Source: Bacillota bacterium (GTDB taxonomy: Bacteria; Bacillota; Clostridia; Oscillospirales; Ruminococcaceae). Taken from it: a stretch of 64,000 nt of DNA. The stretch lies in the NCBI GenBank assembly GCA_023460535.1, contig JAEWPV010000012.1, positions 18,785-82,784 of the forward strand, written 5' to 3'. A model generated the notes under the pieces. That model saw nothing but the letters and a program-made list of their open reading frames with translations. It did no database searches and was not told where the DNA came from. This document shows positions 1-8,249 of the stretch, in pieces; within the stretch, counting starts at the first letter, position 1; each line of letters starts with the position of its first letter. The position numbers were made by a program, and so were the translations under genes.

Positions 1-665
1 ACAAGCGGCGGGTAGTCTCCGCTTTGAATCATCGCGGCGTGGGTCGCCAGCGCGTCGGTTACGCGGTCGAGCTTCTGCTTTAGGGCATCTCGTCGCTCCT
101 TTAGCTTTGCCTCGGCAATATTGAACAGCTCGGTGGAAAAGATCTTGCGGAAGATAATCTGCTTTTGCTTGCTTTCTGCCTCCAGCAGCCGTTTAAACTC
201 GCCCTGGGGCAGCATCACAATCTGCCGAAACTGGTTGTAATCAAGCCCTAGCAGTGTCTCAATGCGTGCCGAAACCTCGGTAATACCGCTCACGGTTTTG
301 CCGTTGGGCATCGTCAACAGCGCGTCGCCATTAGCGGTAGAGATGCCGCCGCCGCGCACCACGCGCTGCTGCTTTGGCTTGCGCTCTATTATGTACTGCT
401 CGCCATGCAGCAAAAACGTCAGCTTTACATAGCAGGTCTCGGCAGGGGAGGCAAAGTGGCTTTTGAGTTCCTCCATGTCTTTTCGGCTTTCGCCGCTGGC
501 CCTGCCGTACAGGGCAAAGGTAATTGCGTCAAACACCGTAGTCTTGCCGGCGCCCGTCGGGCCGGTAATCAAAAACAGGCTGCTACCAGAAAGAAAGGAA
601 AAATCGATTATCTGCTTGCCCGCGTACGGACCAAAAGCGTTTAGCTCCAAAACAAGAGGCTTCAT
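1..665 (-). CDS. sbcC: Exonuclease subunit SbcC, N-terminal part (cut by window edge)
   Basis: ATPase subunit of the SbcCD (Rad50-Mre11-like) nuclease that cleaves DNA hairpins and protein-blocked ends. The open frame runs from an ATG at 665 off the window edge, giving about 221 residues. The N-terminus reads MKPLVLELNAFGPYAGK, followed by a Walker A motif GPTGAGKTT and the Q-loop region typical of SMC/Rad50 proteins. It ends inside the first coiled-coil stretch (FRKIFSTELFN...AKLKERRDALKQKLD). Its ATG overlaps the sbcD stop codon (ATGA), so the two are translationally coupled, as expected for subunits of one complex. The C-terminal half and Walker B lie outside the window. Confidence 0.93.
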   Translation of the reverse strand, partial: MKPLVLELNAFGPYAGKQIIDFSFLSGSSLFLITGPTGAGKTTVFDAITFALYGRASGESRKDMEELKSHFASPAETCYVKLTFLLHGEQYIIERKPKQQRVVRGGGISTANGDALLTMPNGKTVSGITEVSARIETLLGLDYNQFRQIVMLPQGEFKRLLEAESKQKQIIFRKIFSTELFNIAEAKLKERRDALKQKLDRVTDALATHAAMIQSGDYPPL

Positions 666-1822
666 TCATCTCGCTCCTCTCTTTGCGCCTGCGTCAGAAC
701 CTCGTGTACAATCTTGGCTCGCTCAGGCGAGATCGCTTCGCCCAGCATCTCATAGTAAAATGACGCAAACAGCTCGTCCGGCGTTTTGTGGGCAAGCTGT
801 TCGCCCACAGCAAAGGCTCCGCCCACACCGGCGTCGTCAATCTCGCGCTTTAGTCCCACAATATTGGGGAACACGGCACGCAGCTTATCAATTGCGTTGT
901 ACACCTCTCGCTTATCGGTAATCACGGCATACACATAGTCGTCCAGATTATACTGCCCCTGCAATGCCTTGTCTGTCAGCTGGTCGATGCCGCCTGTAAC
1001 GATGCGCAGGTCACGCATCGGGGCAATCGGCTCACAGCATATGGATACCTCTCCCTTATCCCCGAGGTCGACGATAGTAACCGACTTGCGCTGCGACACC
1101 TCCGACAAGGAGTACTTCAGCGGCGAGCCGGCGTAACGGATATGAGGCGCACCCGCGGTCTGCGGCGCGTGCAGGTGCCCCAGCGCCACATAGTCAAACT
1201 GCTCAAGCAGCGCGCTGTCCATCAGATCGGTGCCGCCCACACCGCGCTCCGAGTCGGAAAAACGGGCAAGCGCACTGTCCCGACCAAAGAAGCCGTGGGC
1301 GATCAGAACGTTTCGCTTAGTAAAATCCAGTGCCCCAAAGCCGGTTCTTACAACCGCCCTTAACGCGTCGTTGCAGGTTTTTATCTCGCCGTCTTGGTAC
1401 AGCCTTCGCATCTGATACGGCTCAAAGTAGGGTAGCAGTACAAAGGTTACCTCGTCGTACCCGTCGCGTAAGGTCACGGATTTTGGTGTGATATCGGGGG
1501 TACCCGCCACATACAGTCCCCCGCGCTCGATGAGTCTGGACGCAAAGCCCAGCCGCTGCCCGCTGTCGTGATTGCCCGCAATCATCAATACAGGTAGGTT
1601 CAGGTCGCGCGTCACCTCGCTTAAAAAGTTGTCCAGCAGCGCAACCGCCTCCGTCGAGGGCACCGAGCGATGGTAAACATCCCCCGCAATCACCAACGCG
1701 TCGGCTTTTTTTTCGCGCAAAAAGGCGACAAGCGACGCAAGCCATGCGCGCTGGTCGCCAATTAAGGAATAATCAAACAGGGTTTTGCCAAGGTGCAGGT
1801 CTGCAATATGTACAATCCTCAT
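662..1822 (-). CDS. sbcD: Exonuclease subunit SbcD (Mre11-like nuclease)
   Basis: Mn-dependent nuclease subunit of SbcCD, 386 residues with the chosen start. Calcineurin-like phosphoesterase motifs are visible in order: ADLHLGK near residue 8, GDVYH, GNHD, and ALGHLHAP, which supply the two-metal site. The frame is open further upstream, but the conserved N-terminus MRIVHIADLHLGK begins at the ATG at 1822 and lies 10 bases after the stop of the upstream DUF4364 gene, with a GGGGCG-like ribosome site. It overlaps sbcC by four bases. The three minus-strand genes DUF4364-sbcD-sbcC form one transcription unit. Confidence 0.95.
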   Translation of the reverse strand: MRIVHIADLHLGKTLFDYSLIGDQRAWLASLVAFLREKKADALVIAGDVYHRSVPSTEAVALLDNFLSEVTRDLNLPVLMIAGNHDSGQRLGFASRLIERGGLYVAGTPDITPKSVTLRDGYDEVTFVLLPYFEPYQMRRLYQDGEIKTCNDALRAVVRTGFGALDFTKRNVLIAHGFFGRDSALARFSDSERGVGGTDLMDSALLEQFDYVALGHLHAPQTAGAPHIRYAGSPLKYSLSEVSQRKSVTIVDLGDKGEVSICCEPIAPMRDLRIVTGGIDQLTDKALQGQYNLDDYVYAVITDKREVYNAIDKLRAVFPNIVGLKREIDDAGVGGAFAVGEQLAHKTPDELFASFYYEMLGEAISPERAKIVHEVLTQAQREERDE

Positions 1823-1832
1823 AGTCGCCCCC

Positions 1833-2444
1833 TTATTCGTCAAACAGCCCGTCGTCATCGCAGGGCGCCATATCGCCAAACTCCTCAAGGTCACGAACAA
1901 GCAGGGAAAGCACGCCCTTGTATAAAAGCTGGGGGTCGTTTAAAAACTGCCGCTTCACAAGCGCAGCCTGATCCGAATCGGGTAAAAACAGCTTAAGCTC
2001 CATTAGGTCAGAGCCGTAGTCCAGAATGCGCATCGAGACGATATACCCGTCCTGCGCCTTTGTAATCTCTGCTTTGTTTTTGCGCTCGCGCTCCACCTTC
2101 TTCATCAGGCGCAGCGCGGCCTTTACCGCCTTGTCGCGCACCGATACCGAAACGGTACGCTCAATGGCGGCGCATGCCTGGGCTCCAAGCTCGGTAACGC
2201 CGTAGCAGTCCTCTCCCGCTTCGTTTTTACTCACCGTCACCTGGCCAAGCCGCGCCAGCTCGTTTAGGCTGTTAGCCAGCTCAAAGTAGTTCACCAATCC
2301 GTCTCGCTGCAAAACCTCGGTCAGCTGCGCCTTGGTAAACCGCGTGTCTACCGTCTTAAGCAGATAGCAGACGAGGATGTTTATCTCATAGGTGGTGCGC
2401 AGCCCACCCGGCTCTACGCCGCCCGAATACGCCTCATATTCCAT
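1833..2444 (-). CDS. DUF4364 family protein
   Basis: Protein of 203 residues resembling the DUF4364 family, which is common in Clostridia and has no established role. The first ~80 residues look like a winged-helix domain (INILVCYLLKTVDTRFTKAQLTEVLQ, then a helix pair and a strand ending in YGVTELG), suggesting DNA binding. The rest is a mixed domain ending in an acidic tail. The start is an ATG preceded by GAAAGGCGG. It is first in the operon with sbcD and sbcC, so a link with DNA repair or its regulation is possible, but this is only inferred from position. Confidence 0.7.
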   Translation of the reverse strand: MEYEAYSGGVEPGGLRTTYEINILVCYLLKTVDTRFTKAQLTEVLQRDGLVNYFELANSLNELARLGQVTVSKNEAGEDCYGVTELGAQACAAIERTVSVSVRDKAVKAALRLMKKVERERKNKAEITKAQDGYIVSMRILDYGSDLMELKLFLPDSDQAALVKRQFLNDPQLLYKGVLSLLVRDLEEFGDMAPCDDDGLFDE

Positions 2445-2511
2445 ATCAAATCCGCCTTTCTTCCAAACGGTTCCATTGGCATTGAATCAGTTAAGGCAGT
2501 GAACCTGCCGC

Positions 2512-2540
2512 TATATATAATCTACCATATTATGCGGCAA
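2512..2540 (-). promoter_or_regulatory. Possible promoter for DUF4364-sbcD-sbcC
   Basis: On the minus strand, TTGCCG (2540-2535) and TATATA (2517-2512) are separated by 17 bases, about 70 bases upstream of the DUF4364 start. It is a fair match to the vegetative consensus and was seen by eye only. Confidence 0.45.
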
Positions 2541-2655
2541 ATTGAAAGGAGCGTATTGTGTTTTGCCGTTTACAGTCCCATTAATCGTACAGTACCCCGT
2601 TAAAGCAGGCAGGGAGGTGCAGAAACATAACATTCATGCAAATCAATATAATCCA

Positions 2656-3345
2656 CTAGCCGTTAAAAACGCACCGAATGGTTGTAAAAAGTATGCGGAT
2701 ATCCGACCACACGCCCACCTGCTTCAGGTAATCCAGATTATGCGCCATCTTAATGGGCAGAATTTTGGTCAAATACTCGCGTTCCGTGTCGCCGCCCTGT
2801 TCCAGCAGCTCGTTTTCGTTGCGGAAATAGATGCTGGATGTACAGGTTATCCCCGGCTTTATGAGCAGCGTTGCATAAAACGCATCGGTGTAATGGGCAA
2901 CATAACGCCAAACCTCGGGGCGCGGACCCACAAGGGACATGTCTCCCTTCAAAACGTTCACCAGCTGGGGCAGCTCGTCCAGATGCAGCCTACGCAGTAC
3001 CCGTCCCACCACGGTAATGCGGTCGTCGTGCTTGGTTGTAAGCGGCAGATCGCCGTCTTTTGGGGATGCGGTCATCGTACGGAACTTGATAATAAAAAAC
3101 GGGCGCAGGTTTTGCCCCACGCGCTCCTGTAAAAAAAACACGCCCCCGCGCGACGAAAGCCCCACCGCAAGGCAAACAATCACCATCAGCGGTAAAAGCG
3201 CCAAAAGTCCTACACTTGCCACAACAAAATCAAACAATCGTTTGCCGTATAAGGCACCTTTTCGTTGCCGCAGCAGCGTTAAATAGTAGCGGCACTGCGC
3301 GCCGCGCATGCGTTCGGGCAGGTCGCTTATATTGTTTGCGAGCAT
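2656..3345 (-). CDS. Initiating sugar phosphotransferase (monotopic phosphoglycosyl transferase)
   Basis: Transfers a sugar phosphate from a nucleotide sugar to undecaprenyl phosphate, the first membrane step of polysaccharide assembly. It has 229 residues. One hydrophobic segment (about residues 37-65, KRLFDFVVASVGLLALLPLM) precedes the catalytic domain with KFRTM, the Asp-Glu dyad in LHLDELPQL (D123-E124) and SLVGPRPE. This is the WbaP/PglC core without the extra N-terminal membrane domain. The ATG at 3345 is chosen because GGGAAG lies 7 bases before it; an ATG at 3372 lacks a good site. It is last in the polysaccharide operon. The sugar substrate cannot be read from sequence. Confidence 0.88.
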   Translation of the reverse strand: MLANNISDLPERMRGAQCRYYLTLLRQRKGALYGKRLFDFVVASVGLLALLPLMVIVCLAVGLSSRGGVFFLQERVGQNLRPFFIIKFRTMTASPKDGDLPLTTKHDDRITVVGRVLRRLHLDELPQLVNVLKGDMSLVGPRPEVWRYVAHYTDAFYATLLIKPGITCTSSIYFRNENELLEQGGDTEREYLTKILPIKMAHNLDYLKQVGVWSDIRILFTTIRCVFNG

Positions 3346-3384
3346 TGTTTTACTTCCCTGTTTTTTGATCATCTCTATTGCGCG

Positions 3385-4599
3385 TTATTGAATCGCCTCG
3401 AGAAAACGCTGCGCAAGATGGCGGTAGTTTCGATGTGCCAGCACAAACTCCCTGCCGCGCTGCCCCATGCTGTCGCGCTCGGCGGCAGTCATGCCCCGCA
3501 ACCGTACGATGCCCCCGGCCAGCGCACCTGCGTTCTGGGGCTCGATACAGATGCCGCAGCCGCTCTGGGTCACCTCGTTGTCCGGCGCATCAATGGCAAA
3601 TAGAATTGGGCGTGCCGCGAGCATATAATCATACAGCTTGTTCATGCCAATGCCGTAGCGGTACAGCCCACTTGCCTTTGCGCCGATATACAGGCAGTCG
3701 GCATGCTCTAATACTCCAAGCACCTGACCCTTGGGCACATACTCCTCAAAATACAGGTTGCGCAGGTTGTTGTGCGCCGCGTATGCGGCAAGCTCATCTT
3801 TACATTCGCCCTTACCCACCAACACCACGGCAATGCCGGCAGGCAGATACGAACAAGCCTGCACCAGTGTTTGCAGCGCGTTCGCCTGTGCAAAGCCACC
3901 AACATAGACAACGGTGAATATATTCTGCGCGTGCAGTGCTTGAATTCTATGCTGCGCGCGGCTCACTGTATCGGGCTTCGGGGTTTTATCCTCTATGCCG
4001 TTGGGAACATAGGTAATCTTCTTGTCGGTTATGCCAAGCTCCTGCGCGCGCAGCGCCGTTTTCGGCAAAATGCCAATCACCGTGTCTGCCATTTGGTAGC
4101 TTGCGCGCTCCGCTTTTGCAAGAAGCCGCATAAACGGGTGCCGCTCAGAAAACCCGTGTAACTCCATCAGACTTAGCGGCCAGACGTCGTGCAGCTCAAA
4201 CACAAGCTTAGCCCCCGCATAACGCGCAATACGGGCGGCGGGGTAGAGGTCAAGCAGGTAGGTGCTGGACGCCACCACCACATCGGGGGAAAAATGCACG
4301 GCAAGCTCCTTTGCCCGCAGCCAGACGGCGGATAAAAACGCGGCAATGTTACGCATGCGAAACGCGTTGTTGCGGTAGTAGGGAGGGGTTTTTATCCATA
4401 CAAACGGCACATGCGCTTCAATGGTTTCCTGCATCGTATGTTCCGGCAGCGGGTTTTGCCCGCGCAGATGCGAATAGCTTGCCGCCACGATGGTTACAGC
4501 ATGCCCCATGCGTATCAACTCTTTGGCAAGATAGAAATGACGGTACTCCATCCCCATCGTTTGGCTGCCGGCGTAATGGTTTATGATGAGAATGTTAAT
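3385..4599 (-). CDS. Glycosyltransferase family 4 (GT-B), apparent ATT start
   Basis: Retaining GT-B glycosyltransferase, probably adding a sugar to the lipid-linked polysaccharide repeat. The nucleotide-sugar half contains PNGIEDKTP, VYVGGFAQANAL and GIGMNKLYDYMLAARPILFAIDAPDNEV. The first ATG (4557) would begin MGMEYRHFYLAKEL and remove the first Rossmann strand. Upstream the frame continues INILIINHYAGSQT, the usual family N-terminus, and AGGAGGG sits 7 bases before an ATT codon at 4599. No ATG, GTG or TTG lies between the previous stop and 4557. With that start it has 404 residues. The ATT start is an inference; the family call is firm. Confidence 0.88.
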   Translation of the reverse strand: MNILIINHYAGSQTMGMEYRHFYLAKELIRMGHAVTIVAASYSHLRGQNPLPEHTMQETIEAHVPFVWIKTPPYYRNNAFRMRNIAAFLSAVWLRAKELAVHFSPDVVVASSTYLLDLYPAARIARYAGAKLVFELHDVWPLSLMELHGFSERHPFMRLLAKAERASYQMADTVIGILPKTALRAQELGITDKKITYVPNGIEDKTPKPDTVSRAQHRIQALHAQNIFTVVYVGGFAQANALQTLVQACSYLPAGIAVVLVGKGECKDELAAYAAHNNLRNLYFEEYVPKGQVLGVLEHADCLYIGAKASGLYRYGIGMNKLYDYMLAARPILFAIDAPDNEVTQSGCGICIEPQNAGALAGGIVRLRGMTAAERDSMGQRGREFVLAHRNYRHLAQRFLEAIQ

Positions 4600-4632
4600 G
4601 GTCTTTCCCTCCTTCCTATTTGTGCCGTGTAA

Positions 4633-5724
4633 TCAGTCAGCGAGCTTCGCCGTGTACTCAAGCGCTTCCTCCATCACCTGTACGCACTCCTCCAAGCCGT
4701 ACAGCACCACGGCGCGGCGGCGGCCGGCTTCCCCCATGGCGCGGCGCAGCAGCGGGTCGCCGTACAGCTTCAGCATCGCGTCGGCAAGCTGTGTTTCCGT
4801 CAGGCTTGGCAGAATAATGCCCGTAACGTCGTTTTCCACCGTCTCCAAAAACCCGTCCGCCCCGCTGGTAATCACGGGACGCCCGCATGCCATCGCCTCT
4901 ACCGCGGCTACGCCAAAGCTTTCGCGCACACTCGGCAGGCACACCACATCCATGCCGGCAAACGCCGTTGGCACATCATGGTTTGCAATCTGCCCGAAAA
5001 AAACGGTGTCGTCGCTGATTAAAATATCCCGCGCAAGCCCCATCAGGGGGGCGTACTCGCTGCCGTTGCCGTAAATATGCAGCTTTATTCTGCCGCCGGG
5101 GTCTTGAATGCGTACCTGTGTGCGAAACAGCTTAAACGCCTTTAGCAGAATATCCACTCCGCTCTCCGGTTCCAGACGTTTTGCCGTACCCACAACAAAC
5201 TCCTCCTGACCGGTGCGGGGAACGGGGCGAAACTGCGTTGTGTCCACGCCAAATGGGGTGATGAATACCGGCGTGCCGTTTTTCATATACTGCTCGGCTT
5301 CTTTGGCCATAATCAAGCTTGTGGAGGCAATCACCTGCGCGTATGACAGGTTCGCCTCCAACAGCCGCCGATGAAACCCGCTTTTTTTCGGGAAGTCATA
5401 CACATCGCTGCCCCAGATGGACAGCAGCAACGGCTTAACCCGTGCCCTTCGTGCCAGAGTTCCGTAGCCTGTGGCGTAGTGCGCGTTTACCACATCGGGC
5501 GCCGTCGCCGCCGCAAGCTCGCGCAGCTGGGAAGCGTTGCGGTAGTAACCCAATGCTCCGGAGTATGGAAGATATTCGGTGCGAACCTGCGGGTCAAGCA
5601 CATCCATCTCGGCGCGGTGGTCTATCTGCGACGCAAGCACAACCGTATGCCCGCGCTGTGCCAAAAGATTCACCCATTTCACGGTGTGCGCGGAGTTTGC
5701 CGCAGATATAAACAGAATCCTCAC
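4633..5724 (-). CDS. Glycosyltransferase family 4 (GT-B)
   Basis: GT-B glycosyltransferase of 363 residues, presumably acting on the cytoplasmic side of the membrane during repeat-unit synthesis. It begins MRILFISAANSAHTVKWVNLL, has an N-terminal Rossmann domain (LLSIWGSDVYDFP) and a C-terminal donor domain with GTAKRLEPESGVDILLKAF, LPSVRESFGVAAVEAMACGRPVITS and the conserved Glu pair of the EX7E motif. The start codon is GTG, 8 bases after AAGGAGG. It lies between two other glycosyltransferase genes in the operon. Donor and acceptor are unknown. Confidence 0.9.
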   Translation of the reverse strand: MRILFISAANSAHTVKWVNLLAQRGHTVVLASQIDHRAEMDVLDPQVRTEYLPYSGALGYYRNASQLRELAAATAPDVVNAHYATGYGTLARRARVKPLLLSIWGSDVYDFPKKSGFHRRLLEANLSYAQVIASTSLIMAKEAEQYMKNGTPVFITPFGVDTTQFRPVPRTGQEEFVVGTAKRLEPESGVDILLKAFKLFRTQVRIQDPGGRIKLHIYGNGSEYAPLMGLARDILISDDTVFFGQIANHDVPTAFAGMDVVCLPSVRESFGVAAVEAMACGRPVITSGADGFLETVENDVTGIILPSLTETQLADAMLKLYGDPLLRRAMGEAGRRRAVVLYGLEECVQVMEEALEYTAKLAD

Positions 5725-5744
5725 AATCTGCGCCTCCTTACCCG

Positions 5745-6800
5745 CTAATCATCCGTTTTAAAAAGCAGGTCATTTGCCACCTGCTGCGCGCGATGCGTCC
5801 ACAGATTGCCCTCTTTCACGGTGCGCACAATGTTCTCGTAGCAGGTGCGGTACGCCTTGGGGCGCAATATCATCTCACGTACGCCTGCCGCAATCGAGCG
5901 CGCATCATCGTTTACCACCGTTCCCACGCCGTTCTTCCGTACAAACGCCGCAATCTCAAGGCAGTTTGTCGTTACCACCGCAAGCCCGTGAGAAAGGTAT
6001 TCAAACACCTTCACGGGCATTGCAAAATCCATGTAAAGGTCACGCCTGCCGCAGAACAAGCCGATGTCCGCGGCGGCGTAGTAATCCGTTAATGCTTCTC
6101 CGCTCGCGTGCGCAATCGTAAGCCAGGGCTTGCCGCGGTAATGCGGCGCAATCTCACCCTTCTCCGCTTCCCGGCAGATGACGGTAAGCGGAAAGTCGCC
6201 GGTGCGGTTTAGCAGGTCAAACGCATGCAGCAACAGGTCGGTGCCGTATCGGTGCGATAGCCCCCCCACATAGATGCTGCTGCGGGGTTTTTCCCTTGGC
6301 TTTAAAAAGCGAGCCTCACACGCCGGGGGCAGCACACCCGTGCGGGGGAAGGAAAACAGCGATGCCATAGTCTTGGATGGAAAGTACACCATGTCGCAGC
6401 AGCGCCGCAATATCACATTGTCCACCGTGTGCAGCAGCCGCAGCACAACCTTCTTATATGCAGGAACATCCCACCACGGGGCAAAGCGGTAGTATGCGTC
6501 GCGGTAAAAGGCGGCGCAAGGCACCCCCAACCGCTTCAAATACAGCAATAGCTTTCGGTCCTCAGAGCCGAAAATCGGTCCGCTGGGCAGCTCAATGTAG
6601 CAAAACTGCGGTGTTTTGGTCTGCATATGCGCGTAAATACCGCGCACCGCACTACGGCGTTTGTCACGGTCGGTCTGCGCGCCCGAAAGCCGCAGTACTT
6701 CATAACCCAGCTGACAAAACGCGTCATACATCATCCGGGGACGCATGGTAGAGCCGGAGGACGCATTGCTTATGTCGGTATAGCACACAAACAGTACCAT
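5745..6800 (-). CDS. Glycosyltransferase, GT-B type
   Basis: Putative GT-B glycosyltransferase of 351 residues. The N-terminus MVLFVCYTDISNASSGSTMRP is followed by a donor-binding half with SSIYVGGLSHRYGTDLLLHAF and a late segment MDFAMPVKVFEYLSHGLAVV, typical of family-4-like enzymes. The frame extends upstream, but the ATG at 6800 follows AAGGTGA and avoids overlap with the polymerase gene, whose stop is 7 bases before it. It is more divergent than the two neighbouring glycosyltransferases, so its exact family is less sure. Confidence 0.82.
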   Translation of the reverse strand: MVLFVCYTDISNASSGSTMRPRMMYDAFCQLGYEVLRLSGAQTDRDKRRSAVRGIYAHMQTKTPQFCYIELPSGPIFGSEDRKLLLYLKRLGVPCAAFYRDAYYRFAPWWDVPAYKKVVLRLLHTVDNVILRRCCDMVYFPSKTMASLFSFPRTGVLPPACEARFLKPREKPRSSIYVGGLSHRYGTDLLLHAFDLLNRTGDFPLTVICREAEKGEIAPHYRGKPWLTIAHASGEALTDYYAAADIGLFCGRRDLYMDFAMPVKVFEYLSHGLAVVTTNCLEIAAFVRKNGVGTVVNDDARSIAAGVREMILRPKAYRTCYENIVRTVKEGNLWTHRAQQVANDLLFKTDD

Positions 6801-6807
6801 GTGTCTG

Positions 6808-8202
6808 TCACCTTCCCGTTGCGGGACGGGCACGCACAGCAAGGGCATGCTCCGTCACGATACATGCGAGCAGAATATAGTAAAACTTATCATACACAAA
6901 CCCGTAACGCCCCGAGATAAACGCGCCAAAATACACAAACGCCGCCACGGTCATCGGTCCAAGTGCCCGTCCAGGTCGCCGGGCAAAAATCTCCCACAGG
7001 CTTGCAAGTACACTAGCGGCAAGACCAAGCGAAAGCACAAGGCGTATCAGCCCGCCATTTAAAAAATCGGCCAGCACAAAGTTGTGCGGGTTCATCCAGT
7101 TTTTCGGCTTAGGGTCAACACTTTCATAAAGCCTTGCGAGGGTTTGATCGGTCGAATGGTCGTACAGATAGGAATCATAGCCGCTGCCGCGCCCTACTAG
7201 TATGTCCTGAAAATCGTAATCTAGCGCCGTATCTGCCGCCACCTGCCATATTACGGCGCGCTTTTGAAATATCCCGCCGCCCGAGATGGAATCGATAACC
7301 GTATCCACGCTGTTTTCTTCACCAACCGTCGCCCCATTATCTACAAGTTGCTGATATTTTACGTCCGAATACCGTTCAAAGCCCATCTGCAGCGCAAGCA
7401 CAGCGAGGGCGCCGCATACACAAAGCGCGGCACCCCGGCAAAGCCGAAAGAACGCCGTTCGTTCCGAGTCGCTGTACCGTGCAATATAAAAAGCGCGGTA
7501 CAGCAGCAACAGGGCAACCGACGGAAACAATAGCAGGTAGGTTCGCCGCGAGCCGCTTACCGTAATGGCGGCGGCAAACAGCACCAAAGCGGCAAACAGC
7601 ATCAGCATGCGTCGGCGGGTTCGACGGCTTTTGCCGATTATGCCGTAACCCATGAATATGGCGGCGATAAAAAGGTTCTCTGCAAAGCGGTTGTAGTCGG
7701 CAATGATGGAAAGGCGGCGGATATAGGGCAGCGCAATGAACTCAAACACAAAGTAGTTCGAAAGCGAAAACAGCAGTACGGCAGCTCCCGACCACCCAAG
7801 GGTCAGATACACCCGATCCAGATGTGCTTCGTCGCGTGCATAACACAGCGTGGGGATTAAAAACAGCAGCATGGGCAGCACAACATAGTATTTTCGTGCG
7901 GCATACGTAGCGTCCGGCGAGTAGAGAAGCCCCACGCCATCCCAGATGAGATACCCCAAAAGCAGCAGCAACGGTAAAAGGATGCGCATTTTTCCCAATG
8001 CGGTTGGCAACAGCGACAACCCTTCCTTAAACAGGGTAACGCGCAGCACGAGTACAAAAAACACAGCAAGATAAAACCCCTTGTAGAGGCTTACGGGCAA
8101 GGGGACCGCAATCTCAAAGGTCATAAAGAACAGGCAGGCAAGGTACATAGCCTCAAATATCCGCGGTGTGACGATTTTTAACCGGTTAACTGCATTGTTC
8201 AA
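6808..8202 (-). CDS. O-antigen ligase/polymerase-like membrane protein (Wzy-type)
   Basis: Integral membrane protein of 464 residues with about ten hydrophobic segments and one large extracytoplasmic loop in the C-terminal half (roughly residues 270-380), the layout of Wzy polymerases and WaaL-type ligases. The loop contains GRGSGYDSYLYDHSTDQT and ends PKNWMNPHNFVLADFLNGGLI; HNxxL-type motifs are common in this superfamily. In this operon it would polymerise repeat units outside the membrane. The start is a TTG at 8202, 8 bases after AGGAGA; a TTG nine codons upstream would overlap that ribosome site. Confidence 0.82.
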   Translation of the reverse strand: MNNAVNRLKIVTPRIFEAMYLACLFFMTFEIAVPLPVSLYKGFYLAVFFVLVLRVTLFKEGLSLLPTALGKMRILLPLLLLLGYLIWDGVGLLYSPDATYAARKYYVVLPMLLFLIPTLCYARDEAHLDRVYLTLGWSGAAVLLFSLSNYFVFEFIALPYIRRLSIIADYNRFAENLFIAAIFMGYGIIGKSRRTRRRMLMLFAALVLFAAAITVSGSRRTYLLLFPSVALLLLYRAFYIARYSDSERTAFFRLCRGAALCVCGALAVLALQMGFERYSDVKYQQLVDNGATVGEENSVDTVIDSISGGGIFQKRAVIWQVAADTALDYDFQDILVGRGSGYDSYLYDHSTDQTLARLYESVDPKPKNWMNPHNFVLADFLNGGLIRLVLSLGLAASVLASLWEIFARRPGRALGPMTVAAFVYFGAFISGRYGFVYDKFYYILLACIVTEHALAVRARPATGR

Positions 8203-8249
8203 TGGTGTTTCTCTCCTGTTATATATCAAAGCGGTATGATGCGTTCGGA

